Positions 53,184 through 61,392 of a DNA stretch of 64,000 bases are shown here, in pieces. The translations under genes were made by a program, and so were the position numbers. A model generated the notes under the pieces. The model worked only from the letters and a program-made list of their open reading frames with translations, was not told the origin of the DNA and made no database searches. Source of the stretch: Billgrantia campisalis (GTDB lineage: Bacteria > Pseudomonadota > Gammaproteobacteria > Pseudomonadales > Halomonadaceae); NCBI RefSeq assembly GCF_022341425.1, contig NZ_JABFUC010000006.1, positions 186,001 through 250,000 on the forward strand. The letters run 5' to 3'. The stretch's first letter is position 1. Every line of letters starts with the position of its first letter.

Positions 53184-53513
53184 GCCGTGTTCTACCTCCT
53201 GGCGCTGGGCCTGGCGGGCTTCCAGGGCACGCAGGGCATCTTCCTTGAGCGGCAGGCGCAGCGCCCACAGCAGGTCGTCGCGATAGTAGCCGAGATCCTC
53301 GAGGATGGCGTCGTCGTATTCGAGCAGCGGCAGCATGCTCTTGCGGAAGCGCCGGCGGCGGCGATAGGCCCACCACCAGTGCTCGAGGGCATGAATCAGT
53401 TCCAGTGGCGGCGTGGCCGGCAGATAGAAGTCAAGCCTGGCAGGGGGTGGAGGGGGTGGCGGTGGTGTGTCCTGCGCGGACTCGGCGCGGTGAAAGGGTT
53501 CGTACTGACTCAT
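53178..53513 (-). CDS. DUF1127 protein with proline-rich N-terminus
   Basis: 111 residues. The C-terminal part has the DUF1127 (YjiS-like) signature RRRRRFRKSMLPLLEYDDAILEDLG, followed by a polar helix; a run of eight prolines precedes it. Short DUF1127 proteins are arginine-rich and in some bacteria bind RNA or affect phosphate and carbon metabolism. GGGAGG seven bases before ATG 53513 fixes the start. It is divergent from a LysR regulator, a pairing often seen. Confidence 0.82.
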   Translation of the reverse strand: MSQYEPFHRAESAQDTPPPPPPPPARLDFYLPATPPLELIHALEHWWWAYRRRRRFRKSMLPLLEYDDAILEDLGYYRDDLLWALRLPLKEDALRALEARQAQRQEVEHGT

Positions 53514-53673
53514 CTGGCACCTCCCAGCGGGCGGCCGCATCAGCGGCTATCGGCAATGGCTTCGGGTTGATGGGAGGGTCGCGACCTCTGGGGAAAAGCA
53601 TGGCCCCGGCCTTTTGATCAATCCAGCGAAAAGCTCTACATTTACCGTTAAGAAATATTGAAAGGTGATGACC

Positions 53674-54567
53674 ATGACCCCGATGCCAATGGTCGAACGT
53701 GCCTCGCTGCCGTTGCTGGATATCGAGGTGCTGCGGACCTTCGTCGCCATCGCCGAGAGCGGCAGCTTCACCCGTGCCGCCCGGCAGGTGTTCCGCACGC
53801 CTTCGGCGCTGAGCATGCAGATCAAGCGCCTGGAGGAGACCCTGGGACAGACGCTGTTCGTGCGCGAGGCGCGCCGGGTGCGCCTCACCCCGGAGGGCGA
53901 AATGCTGCTGGGTTACGGGCGGCGGCTGCTCAAGCTCAACGAGGAGGCGGTGACCCAGTTCCTGGCGCCCGCGTTGGAGGGTCGGGTGGGTTTCGGCACC
54001 ACCGACGACGTGGGGACCCGCATCCTGCCCGGCGTCCTGGCACAGTTCGCCCGCTCGCATCCGGCGGTGCAGGTCGATGTGGTGGTGGGCAGCGGTGCCG
54101 CCATGCGCCAGCGCTTGGAGGCCGGCGAGTTGGATCTGATCCTGGTCACCGTCGCCATGCATGGCCAGTCGACGCAGGATGAGGTGGTGCACAGCGAACC
54201 GCTGGTCTGGGCCGGGCGCGAGGGTGGGGTCGCCGCCCAGCGCTCGCCGTTACCGGTGGCACTGGCCCAGCACGGTTGTCCGTGGCGCAAGGCGGCGCTG
54301 GACGCCCTGGACCGTACCGGCCTGAGCTATCGGGTCGCCTACACCAGTGAACACTGCGCGGGGCAGGAAGCCGCCATGCTCGCCGATCTGGCGGTGTCCC
54401 CCTTCCCCCTGGCCTTGATCCGAGCGCCGCTGCGACGGCTCGACGGCGATACCCTGCCGCCGTTGGGCGACTACCAGGTGGCCCTGGTGCGTCGGGATGG
54501 TCTCGGTGAGGCCGGCGAAGCCTTGGCGGCACGAGTGATCGAGGCCTTTCGCGACCTGCGCGGCTAG
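53674..54567 (+). CDS. LysR family regulator
   Basis: 297 residues: the N-terminal helix-turn-helix (about 17-75, TFVAIAESGSFTRAARQVFRTPSALSMQIKRLEETLG) and the periplasmic-binding-like effector domain with GELDLILVTV. I prefer ATG 53674 with AAAGG eight bases upstream; GTG 53665 and ATG 53668 are also in frame. The divergent DUF1127 gene is the likely target. The effector is unknown. Confidence 0.88.
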   Translation: MTPMPMVERASLPLLDIEVLRTFVAIAESGSFTRAARQVFRTPSALSMQIKRLEETLGQTLFVREARRVRLTPEGEMLLGYGRRLLKLNEEAVTQFLAPALEGRVGFGTTDDVGTRILPGVLAQFARSHPAVQVDVVVGSGAAMRQRLEAGELDLILVTVAMHGQSTQDEVVHSEPLVWAGREGGVAAQRSPLPVALAQHGCPWRKAALDALDRTGLSYRVAYTSEHCAGQEAAMLADLAVSPFPLALIRAPLRRLDGDTLPPLGDYQVALVRRDGLGEAGEALAARVIEAFRDLRG

Positions 54568-54573
54568 ATCACC

Positions 54574-54690
54574 ATGCTTCGACTCCATCACTGTGTCGGC
54601 GCGCTCCTCCGTCCCCTGGGGATGCTCGAGTAGCTGGGCCGGCCCTATGCACTGATGATGCTCCCCTTCCCGCCTCGATCGGGCTAGGAG
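54574..54690 (+). pseudogene. Glutathione S-transferase N-terminal remnant
   Basis: The frame from ATG 54574 reads MLRLHHCVGALLRPLGMLE, stop, LGRPYALMMLPFPPRSG, stop. This is the GST start pattern (LHH, then LLEELGLPYEL) with two stop codons and nothing beyond. It begins directly after the LysR gene. Confidence 0.55.
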
Positions 54691-54693
54691 GCC

Positions 54694-55551
54694 TTACCCA
54701 GCTCGATGTCGGATCAACTCGCCCGCCCAGGGCAGGGCTTCGGGATACGCCTCGCCGTCGAGGACGAACTCCTGGCCCCGCGCCGCCGCGGTCAATTCCG
54801 CGTGATCGGCGTGCCGCCGCCAGCGCTGCCGGTTGGCGTGGTAGCTCAGCGGCGGGCGGTTGCCTTGCGGATAGCACCAGGCGGGCAGGTGCCATTGAGA
54901 GACCCGCTCTGCGTCGGGGGCGGTCAGCTGGCGCTCCGGCGCGGCGCGGGGGAAGGTCCCGGCGCCGGGCAGCGGCGCGTCGAGCCCCGGCAGGGCAAGG
55001 CGCTGGCGGGCCAGATAGAGCGCGTTATTGGGATCGGCCCCGCGCCGGAAGTGGGGGTGATAATGCGCCCAGGCGTACGCCGGGGAGCGCGCCTCGTCGA
55101 CCGGCAGGATCGAGTCGATCTGCAGCCAGCCCCAGATGAGGTGGCAGGGCCGCGTGCCGGGCACCCAGCGCCAGGTGGTGCCGTGGCGCTCGATGCGCCG
55201 AAACAGTCCGAAGAACAGGAACAGATCCCCGGCGCCGACCCCCTGGTTGCGCAGGTGCCCCTGGGCCTGGCCGCTCTGGCCGAAGAGCGGGCGCCAGCCA
55301 GGCGCCCGGGGCAGCATCCCGGCGCCCAGGTCGGGATCCAGATGGGCGCCATCGTCGGCGCGGATCCGGCCTCGGGTCAGCGGCGTGACCAGGCTGTCCA
55401 GCGAGGTGCCGTCGACGGTGATATCGCCATAGCGAATCGTCGAGGCGGCATCCGGAATCGGCAGGGCCAGCAGCCGGCCGTCGGGCAGGATGGGGCTCGG
55501 CACACCCCCCGCGGCGGAGTCGAAGCCCTTGCGGCTAAGGATCAGTTTCAT
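54694..55551 (-). CDS. Nmad3-like protein (nucleotide-modification-associated domain 3)
   Basis: 285 residues. The start MKLILSRKGFDSAAGGVPSP and the following DGRLLALPIPD are characteristic of the Nmad3 family, which was predicted to take part in DNA base hypermodification or its control in phages and bacteria. Conserved HLIWGWLQI and HYHPHF segments lie in the middle. No phage gene, methylase or nuclease is next to it. GGAG precedes ATG 55551. Family assignment is from pattern memory and the function is unproven. Confidence 0.65.
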   Translation of the reverse strand: MKLILSRKGFDSAAGGVPSPILPDGRLLALPIPDAASTIRYGDITVDGTSLDSLVTPLTRGRIRADDGAHLDPDLGAGMLPRAPGWRPLFGQSGQAQGHLRNQGVGAGDLFLFFGLFRRIERHGTTWRWVPGTRPCHLIWGWLQIDSILPVDEARSPAYAWAHYHPHFRRGADPNNALYLARQRLALPGLDAPLPGAGTFPRAAPERQLTAPDAERVSQWHLPAWCYPQGNRPPLSYHANRQRWRRHADHAELTAAARGQEFVLDGEAYPEALPWAGELIRHRAG

Positions 55552-55879
55552 GCCGTCTCCTGGTCATGCCTCGGCGACACGATGCTACCAGAGGCCAGCG
55601 AGGCCCTCACTGGGGGGCACGATAGTGCGGCTTTCCTTCTCCGTAGCGACGATAAGGAACCAGTTATCCCGTGTCCCAGTACCCGGTCGTATCCTTCGTT
55701 GCCACATGGTGGCTCAGTTCATCGTGGGGGCGTCCAGCAGGAACTGCTGCGCCATCTGGGGCGGGGTAGCGGTGGAACAGGGCTGCGCCCACCTCGATGG
55801 ACCGCTGGATCGCTTACCACCGGTTATTCGATCCGCAGCAGGCCTACCCCCCACCTTCACCGGAGCACGGAGCCCTGGA
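55552..55879. other. Gene-free stretch between Nmad3-like and monooxygenase genes
   Basis: No coding region is supported in 328 bases. On the minus strand near 55730-55780 a short segment MAQQFLLDAPTMN then stop looks like the tail of a lost gene; I cannot name it. Confidence 0.4.
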
Positions 55880-56227
55880 TCAATCGCCATGCCGCTTGCG
55901 GCTGTCGGTGGGGGCCTGGTCGCGCTCGTGCATGCCGTAGTCGCGGATCACCGTGGCCACCCGCAGCCGGTAGTCGTCGAAGACCACGGCACGCCCCTGG
56001 TTCTGGGCGGCGCGGTGGTGCTCCAGTCGTCGCCAGGCCTCGATGGCCTGTTCGTCGCGCCAGAAGGAGAGCGACAGGACCTTGCCTGGCCGGGTCAGGC
56101 TCTCGAAGCGCTCGATGGAGAGGAAGCCGTCGATCTCGTCCAGCAGCGGGCGCAGCTCGGCGGCGATGTCCAGGTAGTGGTCGCGGCGGCCGGGCTTGGG
56201 CTCGACCTCGAAGATAACGGCGATCAT
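55880..56227 (-). CDS. Antibiotic biosynthesis monooxygenase (ABM) family protein
   Basis: 115 residues with the ABM dimeric ferredoxin-like fold: MIAVIFEVEPKPGRRDHYLD at the start, IDGFLSIERFESLTRPGK and LSFWRDEQAIEAWRRLEHHR. The family covers quinone-type monooxygenases, haem-degrading enzymes and many of unknown role. AAGGAG seven bases before the ATG supports the start. The last 15 residues are polar and probably flexible. Confidence 0.85.
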   Translation of the reverse strand: MIAVIFEVEPKPGRRDHYLDIAAELRPLLDEIDGFLSIERFESLTRPGKVLSLSFWRDEQAIEAWRRLEHHRAAQNQGRAVVFDDYRLRVATVIRDYGMHERDQAPTDSRKRHGD

Positions 56228-56380
56228 GTCGGGACTCCTTGTTGGGCATGCTGGAAGGGGAGCGAGCCATCGCTCCTCCGCCTGTCGTGCCCGCTGTACG
56301 GTGAATCTGGCCAGGCGGGTGGCGACCCACTATGGGGATAGGTAAAGGGGGGAGGCGATGGGCCGGCGTGGCCCTGTGGG

Positions 56381-56713
56381 CTATTCGCGGAAGTGGTCGC
56401 GGATGCGTCGCGGGGCCTTGTCCCGCCAGGCGGCGATCAAGGCTTCGCGGACCCGCGGGTGGGGCGCTTCGCTCAGGTGGACCTGGGTGTGGCCGGGCGC
56501 GCCGCCCGGGGCCGGGCGAAAGGCCTCGGGGCAGGCCGCGACGATGTCGGGCTGGTCCTCGGCGGACAACAGCAGGGTGGCCCAGGTCGTCTCGGGGCGA
56601 CCGAGCAGGGCAAAGACCTTGCCGCCGACCCGGAAGTCGGGATGGTCCTGCTCGGCATGTTCCACCACCCCGGGCAGGCCCAGGGCCAGGGCACGAAATT
56701 CGGCTTCTGTCAT
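56381..56713 (-). CDS. MmcQ/YjbR family protein
   Basis: 110 residues with the YjbR (CyaY-like) fold: FRALALGLPGVVEHAEQDHPDFRVGGKVFALL and the late VHLSEAPHPRVREALIAAWRDKAP. These proteins are double-wing DNA-binding-like domains of unknown function. ATG 56713 has GGGAGG upstream; the GTG at 56716 is adjacent and less likely. No operon partner. Confidence 0.85.
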   Translation of the reverse strand: MTEAEFRALALGLPGVVEHAEQDHPDFRVGGKVFALLGRPETTWATLLLSAEDQPDIVAACPEAFRPAPGGAPGHTQVHLSEAPHPRVREALIAAWRDKAPRRIRDHFRE

Positions 56714-56862
56714 CACCGCCTCCCTAGATGCTCCGGACGGGGCTCGTTCTCAGGATAGATCGCTCTTCCGGCCTTGTCTGCCAGCTGGCGCTCTGGGCAT
56801 CCAGGGCGGCGGTGGGGCAAGCCTCATGACGGCGGGAGAGGATCGCGACCGGGTCAATGCAC

Positions 56863-57567
56863 TCAATGAGAGCCGGCCACCGCCGCCACTTGGTTGACCG
56901 CGACGATGGTGCCGCTCCAGATCATTTCGAAGTGAGCGGCTTGCACCATGGACGCGACCGGCCGTGGGGTCATGAGAGCCCAGCAGGTGGCGCCGGAAGC
57001 GCGAACCGAATGGTAGCGCAGCCCCGGCGTGCCCTCTTCCTTGAGGGCTAATCCCAGTTGGCGAGAGGCGCGGTAGTCGTCCGGCGAATAGATCTCGTGC
57101 TCGCGGTGAATCGTCAAGCCATCCGCCATTCCCGCCTCGTCGAAATCGCAGGCCAGGCCGCGAAACACGAAGCGCTCGTAGCTCAGGTCGGGAACATGGC
57201 GCCAGTAGGCCTCTTGATGGTGCTGCACCTCGGCCAGGGCCGTATCCATGGTGTCTCCCAGGTAGAGGACGCCGAAGCTGCCGTCACTGAAGTGCGAGCC
57301 ATCAGGATTCACATGGGTGAACGGCGCCACCGCATAAGAGCATCCGGGAATGCCGAAGGGGATCGCTTCTGGAGGGATCAGGTCGAGGCGACCGGCCTCG
57401 TTCTGTAAGCGTGGATTGGTCAGCGCCTGCAGCTCATAGAGCGCCTGGAACTCCTCGGCACTGGCGACGTCATCGAAGACGTTGATCGGCGGGAACTTGG
57501 AGTTCACCAGGCGGTAGGCGCGCCGCTGCTTGCCTGGTAGCCGGGGAAGGGCCCCCAGGCTCACCAT
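56863..57567 (-). CDS. RES domain NAD-degrading toxin
   Basis: 234 residues with a RES domain: Arg19 (RAYRLV), Glu113 (ALAEVQHHQEAYW) and Ser187 (YHSVRASG) are the family's name-giving residues. RES toxins phosphorolyse or hydrolyse NAD+ and halt growth. The longer form (usual range 150-230) with extra N-terminal helices is common. It overlaps the antitoxin gene by seven bases, antitoxin first, the standard RES-Xre order. Confidence 0.87.
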   Translation of the reverse strand: MVSLGALPRLPGKQRRAYRLVNSKFPPINVFDDVASAEEFQALYELQALTNPRLQNEAGRLDLIPPEAIPFGIPGCSYAVAPFTHVNPDGSHFSDGSFGVLYLGDTMDTALAEVQHHQEAYWRHVPDLSYERFVFRGLACDFDEAGMADGLTIHREHEIYSPDDYRASRQLGLALKEEGTPGLRYHSVRASGATCWALMTPRPVASMVQAAHFEMIWSGTIVAVNQVAAVAGSH

Positions 57568-57962
57568 TGCGCCCCCCGCAGGGAGTCGATCCGCTTGAAG
57601 GTCTCGTAGAGAGAGATGAAGTCACCTTGCGCCATCACTTCCAGCGGCGTGCGGCCATGGAAGAAGCCGTTGTGGTTGGCCATGGACATGAAGCCGTAGA
57701 GGTTCTCCGGGTTGTCGAAGACCACCCGCAGCGCCGAATGGATGTTCAGTACCAGGCTGATGCGAGCGAGCTGGTCGGCATCGAGGCTGACCTCCCAGGC
57801 CGGGTCGCGCCGCTTCGCCCGCGCATAGGTGCTACGGGAGACACGCAATATCGCCGTGCCCTGCTCACCGGTCGCGCCCCACTTCTCGAGAATCGCGACA
57901 GCCGCCTTCAGCCCGGTCGCTGCAGTGGACTTGCGGTGGGTTGCAGCTTCCATCGCGCTCAT
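57561..57962 (-). CDS. Xre/MbcA/ParS-type antitoxin
   Basis: 133 residues: an N-terminal Xre-like helix-turn-helix (about 20-60, with GTAILRVSRSTYARAKR) and the C-terminal toxin-binding DUF2384 domain (NLYGFMSMANHNGFFHGRTPLEVMAQGDFISLYET). It covers the NAD site of the RES toxin and represses its own promoter as a complex. Promoter and palindromic operator lie just upstream. Confidence 0.88.
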   Translation of the reverse strand: MSAMEAATHRKSTAATGLKAAVAILEKWGATGEQGTAILRVSRSTYARAKRRDPAWEVSLDADQLARISLVLNIHSALRVVFDNPENLYGFMSMANHNGFFHGRTPLEVMAQGDFISLYETFKRIDSLRGAQW

Positions 57963-57977
57963 GTCGATACTCTCTCG

Positions 57978-58022
57978 GTGTCTATAGACACAATATTAAC
58001 CTATGAATGCCTATGGATACAA
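57978..58022 (-). promoter_or_regulatory. Promoter and palindromic operator of the RES-Xre operon
   Basis: On the minus strand: TTGTAT (58017-58022), 18 bases, TAATAT (57993-57998), then the perfect palindrome GTGTCTATAGACAC (57978-57991) at the start site. Autoregulation by the Xre antitoxin is the likely use. Confidence 0.7.
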
Positions 58023-58229
58023 AGCGAGCCTGGGTTTCGAGCTCCGCCTTCATCGCCGCAGTCGATCATCCTGGCGGCGCCAAGTTCTCCGGCGGCCGGT
58101 GCCAGCCATCGTCCCGCTACTACTCTGGTGCCGGGTCTTGATCTGCTAGGATGACTGTTTGCTCATATGATATGACGCATGAGGCGCGACGGTTGTTTGG
58201 TCGCGCGTGCTCAGGAAAGGAAGCCCATC

Positions 58230-61200
58230 GTGATACACCCCCAAGACGGACGCTTGAGGCTGGATCGCCAGCGCTTGAAACACCATCGCAAGCAGCTAGG
58301 GCTGAGTCAGGAGGCCCTGGCCGAGCACTGCTTCGACCGTCGCCTCTGCGTCTCCATCGCTTCCATCAAGCGGGCCGAGAGCGGCCGGCCGGTGCTCTAC
58401 CGCACCGCCCGCCACCTGGCCGAGATCTACGGCGTCGAGGTCGAGGCCCTGGCGGCGGATGCCGGTCAGGACGCCGCCGCGCCAGCGTCCGAGATCGAAG
58501 ACATGGAGCTCGAGCGCGTCTTGATCCAGCTGCACGCCGTGGCCGCCGACACGATGAGTCTGGCCACTTGGGTCGAGCATTTCGGCGGCCGCTTGACGGA
58601 GGAGGGGGCGGCCCTCTTCGGGCTACCCCGGGCCTACCGTAGCGATGCTCAGCGTGGCCTGCTGTGCGCCGTGACCCTGGTGGAGCAGGGGGTGGCCCGG
58701 GGCGTCTACCTCCAGGCCGGTCGCTGGCCGGCTGGCGCCACGCCTTCGAGAGCGGAGGGGCTGAGCGGCGTCTGGGTCGAGCGAGGGGTGGCGGTGCAGC
58801 TGGCGGAGCGCTTCGTTTTCGACGATGAGGGCGGGGCCTGGCTGCGCTATCGCCACCCCCGGGACGAGGCCCAGGAGGCCCGCTTCGAGCTGGTGGGGCG
58901 CCGGGTGCAGCTGGGTCAGTTGCACGCCATTCTGGAGAGCACCCGGGCCTACCAGGCGGGCCATCTGATCTACATCCGTGGCGTGGCCGGCATCGGCAAG
59001 ACCCGCCTTAGCGCCGAGTTTGCCGAGATGGCCGCGGCCCATGCCGATCACCATCAGGCCGAGGTACTGGACTTCGGCACCCGCGCCGACGAAGGCCCGC
59101 TGATGCAGCTGACGCGTTCGCTACTGCAGAGGTCCGGCGAGGCGATGGATGAGACGATGGACGAGGCGCACCTGCTCGCCCACCTGTCGGCGCTGCGCCT
59201 GCCGGAGGATCATGCCATGCTGCTGCGTCCGCTGCTGGGGCTGGCCCAGCCGGCGGACGCACGGCGTCTCTATGCGGCCATGACCCCCGAGACCCGCGCG
59301 CAGCGCCTGATCCAGGCACTGCGCGACATCATCCTGGCACGCTCCATTCATCGCCCTCAGCTGCTGGTGGTGGAGGATCTGCACTGGGCCGATGAGGCCC
59401 TGCTGGGCACCCTGACCGGGCTGCTCCAGGAGACCCTGGAAGCGCCGGTGATCTGGCTGTTCACCTCGCGTCTGGAGCAGGACCCGCTGGAGACCCGCCT
59501 AAGGCCGCAGCTGCCCGAGTCGCCGCTGACACTGATCGAGCTTCCCCCGCTGCGCCCCCAGGAGGCCGAGACCCTGGTGGCCAGCTTCGGCACGGTGCCC
59601 GCCGAGCACGCCGCGCGCTGCGTGACCCAGGCTCAGGGCAACCCGCTGTTTCTGACCCAGCTGCTGCTGTTTCATCCCCACCGCAGCTTGCCGGCGAGCC
59701 TGGCCAACCTGGTACAGACCAAGCTGGACCAGCTCACCGACCTGGATCGTCGTGCCATGTGCATCGTCGCCGCCATGGGGCAGCGCTTCTCCCTGCCAGC
59801 CTTGCGGGAGCTGTTGGGACAGCCCGACTACCGGCCCGATCTCCCCCAGCGCCATAGTCTGGTGCGTCCCCTGGGCGAGGGGAGCTACCGCTTCGTGCAT
59901 GACCTGATCCTGCAGGGCATCTATGAAGGGATTCCCAAGGTACAGCGCGACCGCCTGCACCTGCGCCTGGCCGAGCACTATGGCGAGGCGGAGCCGGGGC
60001 TGCGGGCGCGCCACCTTCATCGGGCACGCTCCCTGGAGGCGCCAAGCGCCTTCCTGCAGGCGGTGGTCGCGGAAATGGCCCGCTACCGGCACGAGGAGGC
60101 CCTGGCGCTGCTGACCCAGTGCCAGTCCATCGACTATGCGCCGAAGGATGAGTACCGGCTGACGCTGCTGCAGGGCCAGGTCGCGATGGCGACCGGGCGT
60201 ATTCAGGCGGCGCGGGAGTACTTCGAGGCGGCTCGCCGCTTTGCCCAGGAGGAGCGGCAGCGCATCACCGCGGACCTGTGGCTGGCCCGGGCGTTGAACA
60301 TGCTCGATGCCCTGGAGGCGGAGGAGGCGATACTCGACGAGCTGCTGCCCCTGGCCGAGGCGCTGGAGGACCCCTTGCCCCTGGCCGAGGCGCTCTATCT
60401 CAAGGGCAACCTCTATTTTCCCCGGGGCGACTTCGCCACCAGCCGGGCCTATCAGACCCGGGCCCTGGCGCAGGCCCGCCGCGGCGGCGATGTGCGCACC
60501 GAGATCCAGGCCCTGAGCGGGCTCGGCGATGCCCACTATGCCGAGGGGCAGATGCGCAGCACCCACGAGCTGTTCACCCACTGCGTGGCACTCTGCCGGG
60601 AGCACGGCCACGCCGACCTGGAGGCCTCCAACCTGTTCATGCTGGGCACGGCCCGCATCTACGCCAACGAGACCGGGGCGGCGCTGACCGACTGCTTCGA
60701 TGCCGCCGAGCTGGGCAAGCGGGTCGGCAATCGCCGCGCCGAGGTGGTGGCGCGGCTGACCGCGGCCTGGATCCTGATTTCCCAGGGAGAGCCCGACGGC
60801 GCCGACGAGCAGGTCGCGCAGGCGCTGTCGGTGGCTCGCGGCCTGGGGTCGGGGCGCTTCGAGGCCTTTCTGCTGGAGAGTCGCGCCCGGGTCGAGCTGA
60901 TCACCGGGCGGCCCGCGGAGGCGCGAGCCAGCATCGAGCGCGCCTGGCAGCTGGTGGAACAGCACGGACTCAAGGCCTTTATCGGCCCCTGGGTGCTGGG
61001 CACCCGGGCGCTGCTGGAGGAGACCCCCGAGGCTCGCCTGGCGACGCTGGAACAGGGCGAGGCGCTGCTCGATACCGGCTGTGTGGGGCACAACGGCTAC
61101 CGTTTCCTGATCGCGGCGGCGGAGGTCTGCCTGCTTGACCACCGCCCCGCCGCGGCCCGCCACTATGCCCGGCGCCTGACCCGGCTGATGGCGGCGGAGC

Positions 61201-61376
61201 CCTGTGCCTGGGGCGAGCACCACCGCGCCCTGATCGAGGCCCATGCCGATTGGCTGGAGCATGTCGACGAGAGCGGCGAGGCCGGCGCCCTGGAGGCCCT
61301 GCGGGCCTGCTGGCGCCGGGGCGAAGCCGCCGGCCTGCGGATGACGCTGCCCTGTCTGGCCGCCGCGCGGCTGTAG
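58230..61376 (+). CDS. XRE - STAND ATPase - TPR regulator
   Basis: 1,048 residues. An XRE helix-turn-helix lies at about 13-65 (RKQLGLSQEALAEHCF), a linker domain at 90-215, a STAND-type ATPase at about 235-560 with Walker A GVAGIGKT (251-258) and Walker B LLVVEDLHWADE (378-389), and TPR-like helices from about 600 to the end. STAND proteins bind a signal through the repeats and then oligomerise. GTG 58230 with GGAAAGGAAG upstream is chosen; ATG 58179 is in frame. Convergent with the FAD gene. Likely a signal-dependent transcription factor. Confidence 0.85.
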   Translation: MIHPQDGRLRLDRQRLKHHRKQLGLSQEALAEHCFDRRLCVSIASIKRAESGRPVLYRTARHLAEIYGVEVEALAADAGQDAAAPASEIEDMELERVLIQLHAVAADTMSLATWVEHFGGRLTEEGAALFGLPRAYRSDAQRGLLCAVTLVEQGVARGVYLQAGRWPAGATPSRAEGLSGVWVERGVAVQLAERFVFDDEGGAWLRYRHPRDEAQEARFELVGRRVQLGQLHAILESTRAYQAGHLIYIRGVAGIGKTRLSAEFAEMAAAHADHHQAEVLDFGTRADEGPLMQLTRSLLQRSGEAMDETMDEAHLLAHLSALRLPEDHAMLLRPLLGLAQPADARRLYAAMTPETRAQRLIQALRDIILARSIHRPQLLVVEDLHWADEALLGTLTGLLQETLEAPVIWLFTSRLEQDPLETRLRPQLPESPLTLIELPPLRPQEAETLVASFGTVPAEHAARCVTQAQGNPLFLTQLLLFHPHRSLPASLANLVQTKLDQLTDLDRRAMCIVAAMGQRFSLPALRELLGQPDYRPDLPQRHSLVRPLGEGSYRFVHDLILQGIYEGIPKVQRDRLHLRLAEHYGEAEPGLRARHLHRARSLEAPSAFLQAVVAEMARYRHEEALALLTQCQSIDYAPKDEYRLTLLQGQVAMATGRIQAAREYFEAARRFAQEERQRITADLWLARALNMLDALEAEEAILDELLPLAEALEDPLPLAEALYLKGNLYFPRGDFATSRAYQTRALAQARRGGDVRTEIQALSGLGDAHYAEGQMRSTHELFTHCVALCREHGHADLEASNLFMLGTARIYANETGAALTDCFDAAELGKRVGNRRAEVVARLTAAWILISQGEPDGADEQVAQALSVARGLGSGRFEAFLLESRARVELITGRPAEARASIERAWQLVEQHGLKAFIGPWVLGTRALLEETPEARLATLEQGEALLDTGCVGHNGYRFLIAAAEVCLLDHRPAAARHYARRLTRLMAAEPCAWGEHHRALIEAHADWLEHVDESGEAGALEALRACWRRGEAAGLRMTLPCLAAARL

Positions 61377-61392
61377 TCGACAGCCCGGGGCG

